64,000 nucleotides of DNA from Alistipes sp. (GCA_022767745.1 JALENN010000010.1:62001-126000); one strand, 5' to 3'. Shown: positions 51,312-60,333, counted from the stretch's first letter. The notes: generated by a model from the letters alone, not told the origin. Translations and numbers: made by a program.

Positions 51312-51338
51312 GTCATAAAATCACAACCGATGTCATAA
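51312..51338 (+). promoter_or_regulatory. Candidate rhamnose-regulator operator (direct repeat)
   Basis: GTCATAA occurs at 51312-51318 and 51332-51338, 20 bp apart, as AraC-family proteins often prefer. The second copy covers the place where a -33 box should be, and no TTTG is present there. Confidence 0.45.
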
Positions 51339-51354
51339 TCATGAAAATATCGGA

Positions 51355-51362
51355 TAAATTTG
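51355..51362 (+). promoter_or_regulatory. rha operon promoter, -7 element
   Basis: TAAATTTG, exact consensus, 27 nt before the rhaB ATG. It lacks a -33 box, which suggests dependence on an activator. Confidence 0.6.
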
Positions 51363-51389
51363 TGAAGCAAACCTAAAACCATCCGAATC

Positions 51390-52853
51390 ATGGCGACAAA
51401 CCGCTTCGTCGCGGTCGACCTGGGAGCATCCAGCGGCCGCGTCATACTCGCGACAATCGATCGCGGCACCGTATCTATGGAAGAGATACATCGCTTCCCC
51501 GACCCCATAATCGAGATGCGCGGACACTTCTACTGGGATTTCCCCGCCATCTACCAGTCGGTCCTCGACGGACTCAGGGCGATAGCCTCGCGCGGCATCG
51601 AAGTCGAGTCCATCGGCATCGACACCTGGGGTGTCGACTTCGCCATCTTCGGACGTGACGGCGAACTGCTGCGCCTGCCCTACTGCTACCGCGACCCGCA
51701 CACGGCGGGCGCTCCCGAGGAGCTTTTCAAGCGCATGTCGCGCAGCATGCTCTACAAGAAGACAGGCATACAGATCATGGATTTCAACACCGTCTTCCAG
51801 ATCGACACGCTACGCCGCAACGGATGCTCGGCACTCGAGGCGGCACGCAAGCTGCTCTTCATACCCGACGCTCTGGCCTACCTGCTCACGGGCGAGGCCG
51901 TCACCGAGTACACCATAGCCTCGACGGCACAGATGATCGACCCGCGCACCCGCACATGGGATCCCGACATACTGCGCATGCTGAGCCTTACGTCGACCGA
52001 CTTCGGCCGCATCGTCATGCCCGGCGCCCGCATAGGCACGCTCAGCGCCGAGGTGCAGCGCCTGACGGGGCTGGGCGCCGTACCCGTTGTGGCCGTCGCA
52101 AGCCACGACACGGGCTCGGCCGTAGCGGCCGTACCCGCCGAGGACGACAACTACGCCTACCTCAGTTCGGGCACATGGTCGCTCATGGGCATCGAGTCGC
52201 CCGAGCCGATCATCACCGACCGCAGCTTCGAGATGAACTTCACCAACGAGGGCGGCATCGACGGCACCTCGCGCGTACTGAAGAACATCTGCGGCATGTG
52301 GCTTCTGGAGCGCTGCCGCAAGGAGTGGCCCGACACGGGCTACGAGGAGCTGATCCGCGCCTCGGAGCAGGCCGAGCCGTTCCGCAGCCTTATCAACCCC
52401 GACGATCCGCTCTTCGCCAACCCGCAGTCGATGACGCAGGCCATAGCCGAATACTGCCGCCGCACGTCGCAGCCCGCACCCGAGACCGTAGGACAATACG
52501 TGCGCTGCATCTTCGAGTCGCTCGCGCTGCGCTACCGACAGGTAATCGAGATGCTCAAGAGCCTTTCGCCGCACCCCATCGAGCGCCTCTACGTCATCGG
52601 CGGCGGCGCCCGCAACGAGGTGCTCAACCGCTTCACGGCCGACGCCACGGGCATACCCGTCGAGACCGGATCGCCCGAGTCGACCGCCATCGGCAACGTC
52701 ATGGTACAGGCGCGCCATGCGGGCGTGGTGGATTCCGCCCGCGACATGCGCCGCATGATACGTTCATCGCTCACCGACAGCCGCCGCTACGAGCCCGGCG
52801 ACCGCGAACGTTGGAATGCCGCATATGAGCTCTACGTCAAGCGCACCTCGTGA
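51390..52853 (+). CDS. rhaB: Rhamnulokinase
   Basis: 487 aa sugar kinase of the FGGY family, phosphorylating L-rhamnulose at O1. N-terminal phosphate loop VAVDLGASSGRVIL, GIDTWGVDFAIF (catalytic Asp region), ATP-site YLSSGTWSLMGIE and YVIGGGARNEVLNRF near the C-terminus. The first gene of the rha operon. Length matches RhaB of E. coli (489 aa). Confidence 0.96.
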   Translation: MATNRFVAVDLGASSGRVILATIDRGTVSMEEIHRFPDPIIEMRGHFYWDFPAIYQSVLDGLRAIASRGIEVESIGIDTWGVDFAIFGRDGELLRLPYCYRDPHTAGAPEELFKRMSRSMLYKKTGIQIMDFNTVFQIDTLRRNGCSALEAARKLLFIPDALAYLLTGEAVTEYTIASTAQMIDPRTRTWDPDILRMLSLTSTDFGRIVMPGARIGTLSAEVQRLTGLGAVPVVAVASHDTGSAVAAVPAEDDNYAYLSSGTWSLMGIESPEPIITDRSFEMNFTNEGGIDGTSRVLKNICGMWLLERCRKEWPDTGYEELIRASEQAEPFRSLINPDDPLFANPQSMTQAIAEYCRRTSQPAPETVGQYVRCIFESLALRYRQVIEMLKSLSPHPIERLYVIGGGARNEVLNRFTADATGIPVETGSPESTAIGNVMVQARHAGVVDSARDMRRMIRSSLTDSRRYEPGDRERWNAAYELYVKRTS

Positions 52854-52921
52854 CCGCCCCTCCGAAAAAAACGACAACCTGAACCACGAACGCAATAGAA
52901 ACACGATAAAACAACAAGACC

Positions 52922-54181
52922 ATGAACAAACAGAACATCGAGCAGGCATACGCCATCGCCAAGGAGCGCTATGCCGAACTGGGAGTCGACACCGACGCGG
53001 CTCTGGCCAAACTACAGAAGATATCGCTCTCGCTGCACTGCTGGCAGGCCGACGACGTAACGGGCTTCGAGAATCCCGACGCACAGCTTTCGGGCGGCAT
53101 ACAGGCCACGGGCAACTACCCGGGCAAGGCACGCAACATCGAGGAGCTGCGTCAGGACATCCTCACCGCCACGTCGATGATACCGGGCCGCCACCGCCTG
53201 AGCCTCCACGCCAGCTACGCCGACTTCCGCACGACGGGCGCCGTCGACCGCGACGCGCTGCGTCCCGAGCACTTCGCCAGCTGGATGGAGTGGGCCGAGG
53301 CCAACGACATGAAGCTCGACTTCAACTCGACCTCGTTCTCGCACCCCAAGAGCGGCATGCTCTCGCTGGCGAACCCCGACGAGGGAATCCGCCGCTTCTG
53401 GATCGAGCACACCAAGCGCTGCCGCGAGATCGCCGAGGAGATGGGACGCCGCCAGGGCGACCCCGCCATGCTCAACATATGGATACACGACGGCTCGAAG
53501 GACGCCACCGTCAACCGTCTCGAGTACCGCCGCCTGCTGAAGGAGTCGCTCGACGAGATCTTCGCCACCGACTACCAGAACATGAAGGACTGCATCGAGG
53601 CCAAGCTGTTCGGCATCGGCGCCGAAAGCTACACCGTCGGCTCGTATGACTTCTACCTCGGCTACGGCGCCAAGTACGGCAAGATCGTAACCCTCGACAC
53701 GGGCCACTTCCACCTTACGGAGTCGATCGCCGACAAGGTGTCGTCGCTGCTGCTCTTCACGCCCGAGATCATGCTCCACGTAAGCCGCCCCATCCGCTGG
53801 GACTCGGACCACGTGGTCATCATGAACGACGACACGCTCGAGCTGGCCAAGGAGATCGTCCGCTGCGACGCCCTCGACCGCGTACACATCGGTCTGGACT
53901 ACTTCGACGCCTCGATCAACCGCATCGGCGCCTACGTCATAGGTTCGCGCGCCACGCAGAAGTGCCTGCTGCAGGCGCTGCTCGAGCCGCTGGCCAAGCT
54001 GCGCGAGTATGAGGCATCGGAGCGTTTCTTCGAGCGCCTTGCGCTGCTGGAGGAGGCCAAGAACCTGCCGTGGAATGCCGTATGGGACATGTTCTGCCTG
54101 CAGAACGACGTACCCGTAGGCGAGGCTTTCATCGCCGACGTCGAGCGATATGAGAATGAAGTTACATCGAAAAGAGCATAG
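52922..54181 (+). CDS. rhaA: L-rhamnose isomerase
   Basis: 419 aa metal-dependent isomerase, L-rhamnose to L-rhamnulose. The conserved start LSLHCWQADDVTGFENPDAQ and NYPGKARN, WIHDGSKDATVNRLEYR, TLDTGHFHLTESIADKVSS and HVSRPIRWDSDHVV (metal-binding His/Asp) are all characteristic. Length is the same as E. coli RhaA. It follows rhaB by 68 nt and precedes fucO by 3 nt. Confidence 0.97.
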   Translation: MNKQNIEQAYAIAKERYAELGVDTDAALAKLQKISLSLHCWQADDVTGFENPDAQLSGGIQATGNYPGKARNIEELRQDILTATSMIPGRHRLSLHASYADFRTTGAVDRDALRPEHFASWMEWAEANDMKLDFNSTSFSHPKSGMLSLANPDEGIRRFWIEHTKRCREIAEEMGRRQGDPAMLNIWIHDGSKDATVNRLEYRRLLKESLDEIFATDYQNMKDCIEAKLFGIGAESYTVGSYDFYLGYGAKYGKIVTLDTGHFHLTESIADKVSSLLLFTPEIMLHVSRPIRWDSDHVVIMNDDTLELAKEIVRCDALDRVHIGLDYFDASINRIGAYVIGSRATQKCLLQALLEPLAKLREYEASERFFERLALLEEAKNLPWNAVWDMFCLQNDVPVGEAFIADVERYENEVTSKRA

Positions 54182-54184
54182 GCC

Positions 54185-55339
54185 ATGTACCGCATAGTTT
54201 TGAACGAGACCTCGTACTACGGCGCGGGCTGCCGCGAGGTCATAGCCGACGAGGTGCGCAAGCGCGGGTTCCGCAAGGCGCTCTTCGTGACCGACAAGGA
54301 TCTGATACGCTTCGGCGTGGCCGAGAAGATCGAGCAGGTGCTCCGCAAGGCCGACATACCCTACGAGATATTCAGCGACCTGAAGGCCAACCCCACCATC
54401 GCCAACGTGCAGAGCGGCGTGGCGGCTTTCAAGGCTGCGGGCGCCGATTTCATCATCGCGCTGGGCGGCGGCTCGTCGATCGACACGGCCAAAGCCGTCG
54501 GCATCATCGTCAACAACCCCGAGTTCGCCGACGTGCGTTCGCTCGAGGGTACGGCCACTACACGCAACCGTGCCGTTCCCACCTTCGCCATCCCCACCAC
54601 GGCAGGCACCGCCGCCGAGGTTACGATAAACTACGTCATCACCGACGAGCAGGCCCGCAAGAAGATGGTGTGCGTCGACCCCAACGACATACCCATGTGC
54701 GCCATCATCGACTGCGAGCTGATGTACTCGATGCCCAAGGGTCTGACGGCCGCCACGGGCATGGACGCCCTGACGCACGCCATCGAGAGCTACATCACTC
54801 CCGGGGCATGGACCATGAGCGACATGTTCGAGATGAAGGCCATCGAACTCATCGCCCGCCACCTGAAGAACGCCGTCGACAACGGCACCGACAAGACGGC
54901 CCGCGAGGGCATGGCCGAGGCGCAGTACATCGCCGGCATGGGCTTCTCGAACGTCGGCCTTGGTATCGTACACTCGATGGCACACCCGCTGGGAGCCTTC
55001 TACGACACTCCCCACGGCGTGGCCAACGCCCTGCTGCTGCCCTACGTGATGGAGTACAACGCCGACTCGCCCGCACGCCCGAAGTACCTCGACATAGCCC
55101 GGGCGATGGGCGTCGACACCACGGGCATGAGTGTCGACGAGGGTGTCGCCGCCGCCATCAGTGCGGTACGCGCCCTGTCGCTGAGCATCGGCATTCCGCA
55201 GCGCCTGCACGAGATAGGCGTCAAGCGCGAGGATATCCCGGCACTGGCCGAGGCAGCCTTCAACGACGTGTGCACGGGCGGCAATCCGCGCCCCACGTCG
55301 GTCGAGGAGATCGCGGCTCTGTATGAAACGGCTTATTAA
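54185..55339 (+). CDS. fucO: Lactaldehyde reductase (iron-containing alcohol dehydrogenase)
   Basis: 384 aa group III NAD-dependent alcohol dehydrogenase. NAD site LGGGSSIDTAKAVGI; iron ligands in TGMDALTHAIESYITP (Asp, His) and HSMAHPLGAFYDTPHGVANA (two His). Length and context identify it as FucO, which reduces the L-lactaldehyde made by RhaD to 1,2-propanediol, re-oxidising NADH under anaerobic conditions. In E. coli fucO belongs to the fucose operon; here it sits inside the rhamnose operon, between rhaA and rhaT. Confidence 0.93.
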   Translation: MYRIVLNETSYYGAGCREVIADEVRKRGFRKALFVTDKDLIRFGVAEKIEQVLRKADIPYEIFSDLKANPTIANVQSGVAAFKAAGADFIIALGGGSSIDTAKAVGIIVNNPEFADVRSLEGTATTRNRAVPTFAIPTTAGTAAEVTINYVITDEQARKKMVCVDPNDIPMCAIIDCELMYSMPKGLTAATGMDALTHAIESYITPGAWTMSDMFEMKAIELIARHLKNAVDNGTDKTAREGMAEAQYIAGMGFSNVGLGIVHSMAHPLGAFYDTPHGVANALLLPYVMEYNADSPARPKYLDIARAMGVDTTGMSVDEGVAAAISAVRALSLSIGIPQRLHEIGVKREDIPALAEAAFNDVCTGGNPRPTSVEEIAALYETAY

Positions 55340-55347
55340 CGACTGCT

Positions 55348-56370
55348 ATGGAGATACTTATCGGACTTCTCATAATTGCGGTGGGCAGCTTCTGCCAGAG
55401 CAGCAGCTACGTGCCCATCAACAAGGTGAAGGACTGGTCCTGGGAGAGCTACTGGCTCATCCAGGGCCTCTTCGCATGGATCGTATTCCCGCTCATCGGC
55501 GCCATGATCGCCATGCCCGAGGGGTGGTCGCTGCTGGACCTCATGACGATGGAGGGCGCCGGCAAGGCCGCCTTCTACGGCATGCTGTGGGGCGTCGGAG
55601 GACTCACTTTCGGCCTCTCGATGCGCTATCTGGGCGTCGCCCTCGGCCAGTCTATCGCCCTGGGCACCTGCTCGGGACTGGGCACGCTGTTGCCCGCCAT
55701 CTTTGCGGGTGAAAACCTCTTCCGCGGCGACGGACTCATTCTTCTCATCGGCGTGGCCATCACGCTGGCCGGTATCGCCGTCATCGGATATGCCGGGTCG
55801 CTGCGCTCGCGCGTCATGAGCGAGGAGGACCGCCGCGCCGCCATCAAGGACTTCGCCCTCACGAAGGGTCTGGCCGTAGCGCTGCTGGCCGGATTGATGA
55901 GCGCCTGCTTCAACCTCGGCCTCGAAGCCGGGCAGGGCATCTCGGAGGAGTTTGCGCAGATGGGCACGAGCGACCTGTTCGTGACGCTGCCCGCCACGCT
56001 TATGGTAACGCTCGGCGGCGCCCTGACCGATTTCGCGTACTGCCTCTACCAGAATGCCCGCAACAAGAGCTTCGGCGACTACGCCAAGGGATCGGTATGG
56101 GCCAACAACCTTGTATTCTGTGCCCTGGCAGGCCTGCTGTGGTACTCGCAGTTCTTCGGGCTGGCCGTGGGCAAGACGTTCCTCGCCTCGTCGCCTGCGA
56201 TGCTGGCCTTCGCGTGGAGCATACTCATGTCACTCAACGTCATATTCTCGAACGTGTGGGGTCTGATCCTCAAGGAATGGCGCGGTGTCAACACAAAGAC
56301 GATAGTAACTTTGGTATCGGGTTTGGCGATATTGATTTTTTCACTAATTTTCCCGAGTCTTTTTAACTGA
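55348..56370 (+). CDS. rhaT: L-rhamnose/proton symporter
   Basis: 340 aa with about ten membrane helices. The N-terminal GSFCQSSSYVPINKVKDWSW and LIQGLFAWIVFPLIGA, then LWGVGGLTFGLSMRYLGVAL and LGTCSGLGTLLP are RhaT-family features. It imports L-rhamnose across the inner membrane. It lies 8 nt after fucO and 8 nt before rhaD. No outer-membrane SusCD pair is present, so free rhamnose probably enters through porins or is released by other loci. Confidence 0.95.
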   Translation: MEILIGLLIIAVGSFCQSSSYVPINKVKDWSWESYWLIQGLFAWIVFPLIGAMIAMPEGWSLLDLMTMEGAGKAAFYGMLWGVGGLTFGLSMRYLGVALGQSIALGTCSGLGTLLPAIFAGENLFRGDGLILLIGVAITLAGIAVIGYAGSLRSRVMSEEDRRAAIKDFALTKGLAVALLAGLMSACFNLGLEAGQGISEEFAQMGTSDLFVTLPATLMVTLGGALTDFAYCLYQNARNKSFGDYAKGSVWANNLVFCALAGLLWYSQFFGLAVGKTFLASSPAMLAFAWSILMSLNVIFSNVWGLILKEWRGVNTKTIVTLVSGLAILIFSLIFPSLFN

Positions 56371-56378
56371 AAAACGAT

Positions 56379-57194
56379 ATGACAACAAAATCAGTACTCG
56401 ACACCCGCCCCGCACTTGCGGCCGAGGTCGAGAAGGTGGCCGAAGTAGCCGGCTACCTCTGGCAGAAAGGGTGGGCCGAGCGCAACGGCGGTAACATTTC
56501 GGTGAACATCACCGAGTATGTCGACGACGAGATCCGTAACATGCCCGCCATCACCGCGCCCATCGCCATCGGCAGCACGCTCCCCCACCTGAAGGGATGC
56601 TACTTCTTCTGCAAGGGCAACAACAAACGCATGCGCGACCTGGCCCGCCGCCCGATGGAGAACGGCGCCATCATACGCATCCTCGACGACTGCGCACACT
56701 ACGAGATCGTGGCCGACAACCCTGTCATGCCCACCTCGGAGCTGCCGTCGCACCTGGCCATGCACAACCATCTGATCGGCCGCGGGTCGGACTACAAGGC
56801 CGCCCTGCACACTCACCCGATCGACCTTATAGCCATGTCGCACACGCCCAAGTTCCTCGCCAAGGATGTCCTGTCGAACCTGTTGTGGAGCATGATTCCC
56901 GAGACGAAGGCATTCTGCCCCCGCGGACTGGGCATCATACCCTACGAGTTGCCGGGATCGCAGGCGCTGGCCGAGGCCACGCTGCGCGAGCTGGACGACT
57001 ACGACGTGGTGATGTGGGAGAAGCACGGTGTCTGCGCCGTGGGCAAGGACATATTCGAGGCCTTCGACCAGGTAGACGTACTCAGCAAGTCTGCGCAGAT
57101 CTACATCTCGGCACGCTGCATGGGCTATGAGCCCGACGGCATGTCGCAGGAGCAGATGCGCGAGATGACGCAAGCGTTCAATTTACCCAAGTAA
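56379..57194 (+). CDS. rhaD: Rhamnulose-1-phosphate aldolase
   Basis: 271 aa class II zinc aldolase cutting L-rhamnulose-1-phosphate into dihydroxyacetone phosphate and L-lactaldehyde. AERNGGNISVNITEY is the phosphate-binding start; SDYKAALHTHPIDLIAMSH carries two zinc His; VVMWEKHGVCAVGKD carries the third; the catalytic Glu lies near the N-terminal domain as in the family. Length matches E. coli RhaD (274 aa). Fifth gene of the operon. Confidence 0.96.
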   Translation: MTTKSVLDTRPALAAEVEKVAEVAGYLWQKGWAERNGGNISVNITEYVDDEIRNMPAITAPIAIGSTLPHLKGCYFFCKGNNKRMRDLARRPMENGAIIRILDDCAHYEIVADNPVMPTSELPSHLAMHNHLIGRGSDYKAALHTHPIDLIAMSHTPKFLAKDVLSNLLWSMIPETKAFCPRGLGIIPYELPGSQALAEATLRELDDYDVVMWEKHGVCAVGKDIFEAFDQVDVLSKSAQIYISARCMGYEPDGMSQEQMREMTQAFNLPK

Positions 57195-57221
57195 CAAACA
57201 CCTTTCACAGAACATCGCATC

Positions 57222-58118
57222 ATGAATGCAGCTGGCGATTCCGACATAAGATTTCATTACCTCATCCCCAACCGGGCCGATGAGCGTTACGGATGTGTCG
57301 TAAATACCGCCGGAGCTCAGGCCATAGCTCCGGGCGACGAGTACCCCACGAAGAACCACCCGCCCGAATACATGTTCGATCCGGCACGCGGGCGCGTTCT
57401 GCGCGAGTACCAGTTGCTCTATATCGTCAGCGGCAAGGGCGTCTTCTCCAACGACGAAGGCGAATACGAGGTCACCAAGGGTACGATCATCCTCCTGCGC
57501 CCCGGCAAGTGGCATACCTACAAGCCGCTCAAGGGCGAGGGATGGAGCGAGTACTTCATCGGCTTCAGCGGCGAGATGGCCGACCGCTCGATCAACATGC
57601 TCGTGCAGCCCGACCGCCAGATATTCAACATCGGGCTGAACCGCGAGCTGGTCGACCTTTACCAGCATGCCATCGAGATAGCTGCGGGCGACAAGCCATC
57701 GACCCAGCCGCTTCTGTGCGGCATCGTGATGCACATGCTCGGACTGATAAACTACACGATGCGCAACAGCGTCCTCTCCACCGACCGCATGGACCAGATC
57801 ATGGAGCAGGCGAAGGCCATCATGCAGGAGCGCGTATTGCAGAACCTCGACCCCGAGGCCCTCGCAGCACAGCTCAACATAAGCTATTCGTGGTTCCGCA
57901 AGATATTCCGCGACTATACGGGTTACCCGCCCGCCAAGTATTTCATGCTGGTGAAGCTGCGCCGTGCGCAGTACCTGCTCACCAACACCGACCAGTCGAT
58001 CAAGGCCATAGCCTTCTCGCTGGGATTCAAGTCGACGGAACACTTCTACACCACGTTCAAGCGCGTGACCGGTTCAACGCCCAACCTCTACCGCAAGTTC
58101 TCGGCCGTGGAGCAGTGA
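57222..58118 (+). CDS. rhaR: AraC-family transcriptional regulator of rhamnose use
   Basis: 298 aa. An N-terminal cupin-type ligand domain (about 40-140, YQLLYIVSGKGVFSNDEGEY then ILLRPGKWHTYKPLKGEGWS) and a C-terminal double helix-turn-helix (about 205-290, LAAQLNISYSWFRKIFRDYT and IKAIAFSLGFKSTEHFYTTF). The position at the end of the rha operon, 27 nt after rhaD, and family knowledge (a RhaR activator controls rhamnose genes in Bacteroides) make it the likely rhamnose-responsive activator. If so it amplifies its own synthesis. Gene symbol by context. Confidence 0.88.
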   Translation: MNAAGDSDIRFHYLIPNRADERYGCVVNTAGAQAIAPGDEYPTKNHPPEYMFDPARGRVLREYQLLYIVSGKGVFSNDEGEYEVTKGTIILLRPGKWHTYKPLKGEGWSEYFIGFSGEMADRSINMLVQPDRQIFNIGLNRELVDLYQHAIEIAAGDKPSTQPLLCGIVMHMLGLINYTMRNSVLSTDRMDQIMEQAKAIMQERVLQNLDPEALAAQLNISYSWFRKIFRDYTGYPPAKYFMLVKLRRAQYLLTNTDQSIKAIAFSLGFKSTEHFYTTFKRVTGSTPNLYRKFSAVEQ

Positions 58119-58140
58119 CCCTCAGTACACGACCATCACA

Positions 58141-58174
58141 AAAAGGAGCGGCCCGATTGGGGGCCGCTCCTTTT
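58141..58174. terminator. Hairpin terminator of the rha operon (bidirectional)
   Basis: A perfect 14-bp stem (58141-58154 with 58161-58174) ends in TTTT on the plus strand and in TTTT on the minus strand. It lies between rhaR and the convergent phosphatase gene. Confidence 0.85.
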
Positions 58175-58197
58175 GTCTTTAGCCGACACCATACGGC

Positions 58198-58686
58198 TTA
58201 TCCGCGCTGTCCCTGCTGCCCGGCGATGGTGTCGAGCAGTCCGTCGCAACCGTCCTCCAGCAGGTCGAGCACAAGCTCGAAACCCTCGCGCCCCTCATAG
58301 TATGGATCGGGCACATAGCGCCACTGCGGATGGTGGCAACAGAACTCCACAAAACGGTAGACGCGGTTCAGATGCTCGCGGTCGGGCGCCAGGCGCGACA
58401 CCGACTCGTAGTTCATGTCGTCCATGACGACGATCATGTCGAAGAGGTCGAAATCCTCCTCGGTTATGCGGCGTGCGCGGTGCGTGAGCGTATAACCGCG
58501 CTGCGACGCAGCAGCACGCATACGCGGATCGGCCTTGTCGCCGCTGTGACCGCCATAGGTGCCGGCCGAATCGGTCTCAACCACATCCTGCAGCCCGCGC
58601 GCCGCAATACGGGCATTCATCACGGCCTCGGCCGCCGGCGAGCGGCATATGTTGCCAAGACAAACGAAAAGTATACGTTGTTTCAT
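58198..58686 (-). CDS. Low molecular weight protein-tyrosine phosphatase
   Basis: 162 aa. The P-loop VCLGNICRSPAAEAV holds the nucleophile Cys and Arg, near the N-terminus. The catalytic acid lies in VPDPYYEGREGFELVLDLLE (DPYY). Length and motifs are standard for this family, which dephosphorylates phosphotyrosine, for example on kinases of capsule synthesis. No capsule genes are near. It lies 56 nt downstream of the methyltransferase gene on the same strand and may share its transcript. Confidence 0.94.
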   Translation of the reverse strand: MKQRILFVCLGNICRSPAAEAVMNARIAARGLQDVVETDSAGTYGGHSGDKADPRMRAAASQRGYTLTHRARRITEEDFDLFDMIVVMDDMNYESVSRLAPDREHLNRVYRFVEFCCHHPQWRYVPDPYYEGREGFELVLDLLEDGCDGLLDTIAGQQGQRG

Positions 58687-58742
58687 ATTTCAATAATTTT
58701 AGCCAAGCGATATGAATACAGTCTCATCAATCTGTCGCGCTA

Positions 58743-59486
58743 TTAACCAATCTTCCGCGCCACGTAGAATCCGTAACTGTAATATTCCTTGTATTTGTTG
58801 TATAATTCTAGTTCCCTGCAATCGGTTTCGACTATGTGGCGGGCGGCGTCGATATCGCCGTACGTTTCGAGAAACGCCCGATGAGACTCCATGAGAGGAT
58901 TGTAATAGTTATCAAGCCAACAATCGTCCGTCAAAACGAAATGGCCGAGAACACCATACCCGGCATCTTCAAGCGCCCTGATTTTTCCCGACACGGTATC
59001 AATCTCGGGATACTCTCCTATCCAAAACTCCTCGAGTTCGGCGGGACGGCTTCCCGTTATCCACGACAGTTCCGACACGGCCAATATACCTCCATTCTTG
59101 AGAAAACGTTTCCAATAGCTTATTCCACGTCTGAATCCCATGTTATACACGGCCCCTTCAGACCATATGACATCGAACTCACCTTCGTCAAACGGCAACG
59201 CATCCATCGACGCCGCCAGCGTAGTGACCGATGCACGGCAACACTCCTTTGCAGCATTTTCCTTCAGACGGCCGAGAAAATCGTCAAACAAGTCTACGGC
59301 AACAATCTCGCCATTGAGTTCTCGCGCCAGCGTAAGGGTCTGCGCCCCCGTTCCACACCCGATGTCAGCCACCCGGCAGGGACGGTCCGTGTCAATACGC
59401 GCGAGGTCAAGCGCACGAAGCGTTGCCGCCTCACTGCCCGGCCCCTGACGTCTGTTATCCCTGTGCAGACGCATCATCAACTCCAT
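58743..59486 (-). CDS. Class I SAM-dependent methyltransferase
   Basis: 247 aa. Rossmann-fold motifs: I VADIGCGTGAQTLTLAREL, post-I IVAVDLFDDFL, IV FDVIWSEGAVYNMGF. The remainder, KNGGILAVSELSWITGSRP, resembles small-molecule methyltransferases of the UbiE-like group. The substrate is unknown. An ATG at 59486 is preferred to a GTG at 59495. Base use is visibly more A/T-rich and less biased than in neighbouring genes, which could reflect recent transfer or low expression. Its promoter is at 59527-59534. Confidence 0.85.
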   Translation of the reverse strand: MELMMRLHRDNRRQGPGSEAATLRALDLARIDTDRPCRVADIGCGTGAQTLTLARELNGEIVAVDLFDDFLGRLKENAAKECCRASVTTLAASMDALPFDEGEFDVIWSEGAVYNMGFRRGISYWKRFLKNGGILAVSELSWITGSRPAELEEFWIGEYPEIDTVSGKIRALEDAGYGVLGHFVLTDDCWLDNYYNPLMESHRAFLETYGDIDAARHIVETDCRELELYNKYKEYYSYGFYVARKIG

Positions 59487-59526
59487 CTCGTCCACATCAA
59501 TTGTCGCTTGAATGTTGTTTCAAGGC

Positions 59527-59534
59527 CAAAGGTA
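59527..59534 (-). promoter_or_regulatory. Methyltransferase promoter, -7 element
   Basis: Minus strand TACCTTTG, exact consensus, 40 nt before the preferred ATG. Confidence 0.55.
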
Positions 59535-59757
59535 CATATAAAATTCCGATCCCGAAAGCGGGCGCCGACTCCGCAGCCACCCTCTGTCTACGGCCCGACG
59601 CGGTACTCCACACGGCGGTCGGGGACCGACGATATCCGACCAAAAACACGCCGCGTGACAGCCGCCGCATATTGGCCTTAATGGCTACATTAATGTTCCG
59701 AATTGACAAAATAGAGATTCAAAGGGACTTAAATTACATATTCACACAATTTTTTCA

Positions 59758-59766
59758 TATTTTTAC
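59758..59766 (+). promoter_or_regulatory. Promoter of the envelope operon, -7 element
   Basis: TATTTTTAC, a TAnnTTTAC variant, 37 nt before the ATG at 59804. Confidence 0.4.
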
Positions 59767-59803
59767 GCCGTTTTAACGGAGCTGACATAAAAATATCACA
59801 TTT

Positions 59804-60325
59804 ATGAAAAAGAGAATGATCATGCTCGCCATGCTGCTTTTCGCAGCATCGGCATACGCACAGGAGCCCCAGCTGCCGCACAAGGTCGACAACGTCGAGC
59901 TCGAAGACCTCTACGGCGAGAAAATAACGTTGCCCATGTGGGGCGAGAAGAACCTGCTCATATTCTACATCGACCCCGACAAGCACAAACAGAACTACCA
60001 GTTCACGGTCGACCTCGAGGAAAACCACGCCGCCAGCGGCGACAACATATACGGTTTCGGCATCGTCAATCTGAAGGACTCGTGGTACCCCGTACCCAAC
60101 AGCACCATCCGCTCGATGGCACGCAAGCGTACCGAGAAGAACGGCGCCACCGTCATCACCGACCCCAACCGCATCCTTGCCGAGAAGTGGGGACTGGGCG
60201 ACTGTAACAACAAATTCGTACTGATGATAGTATCGAAGGAGGGCGAACTCGTCTACATGAAGAAGGGCGAGCTGTCGGAGGCCGACCAGAAGGAGTTCTA
60301 CGAAGTAGTCAAGAAATATCGTTAG
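59804..60325 (+). CDS. YtfJ-like exported thioredoxin-fold protein
   Basis: 173 aa. A signal peptide (MKKRMIMLAMLLFAASAYAQ, cleavage after AYA-Q or nearby). The mature part runs like YtfJ/peroxiredoxin-like proteins: KNLLIFYIDPDKHKQNYQFT, GFGIVNLKDSWYPVPNS, VITDPNRILAEKWGLGDCNN, LMIVSKEGELVYMKKGELSE. There is no CxxC, only a single Cys in GDCNN, so disulfide exchange is unlikely. Function is unknown in the family. First gene of a tight operon: the stop is 8 nt before the next ATG. Confidence 0.72.
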   Translation: MKKRMIMLAMLLFAASAYAQEPQLPHKVDNVELEDLYGEKITLPMWGEKNLLIFYIDPDKHKQNYQFTVDLEENHAASGDNIYGFGIVNLKDSWYPVPNSTIRSMARKRTEKNGATVITDPNRILAEKWGLGDCNNKFVLMIVSKEGELVYMKKGELSEADQKEFYEVVKKYR

Positions 60326-60333
60326 GCACGCCC

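Larger units (their letters stand above)
50902..51389. other. Intergenic region glyA / rhaB
   Basis: 488 bases between divergent genes. From left to right: glyA leader, glyA proximal promoter, a 49-codon minus-strand frame of doubtful reality, a distal minus-strand promoter, about 160 bases with no feature I recognise, then the rhaB control region with direct repeats. Confidence 0.7.
59487..59803. other. Intergenic region methyltransferase / YtfJ-like gene
   Basis: 317 bases between divergent genes. It contains a minus-strand -7 element at 59527-59534 and a plus-strand -7 variant at 59758-59766. The right half is A/T-rich. No RNA gene or repeat was recognised. Confidence 0.65.
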
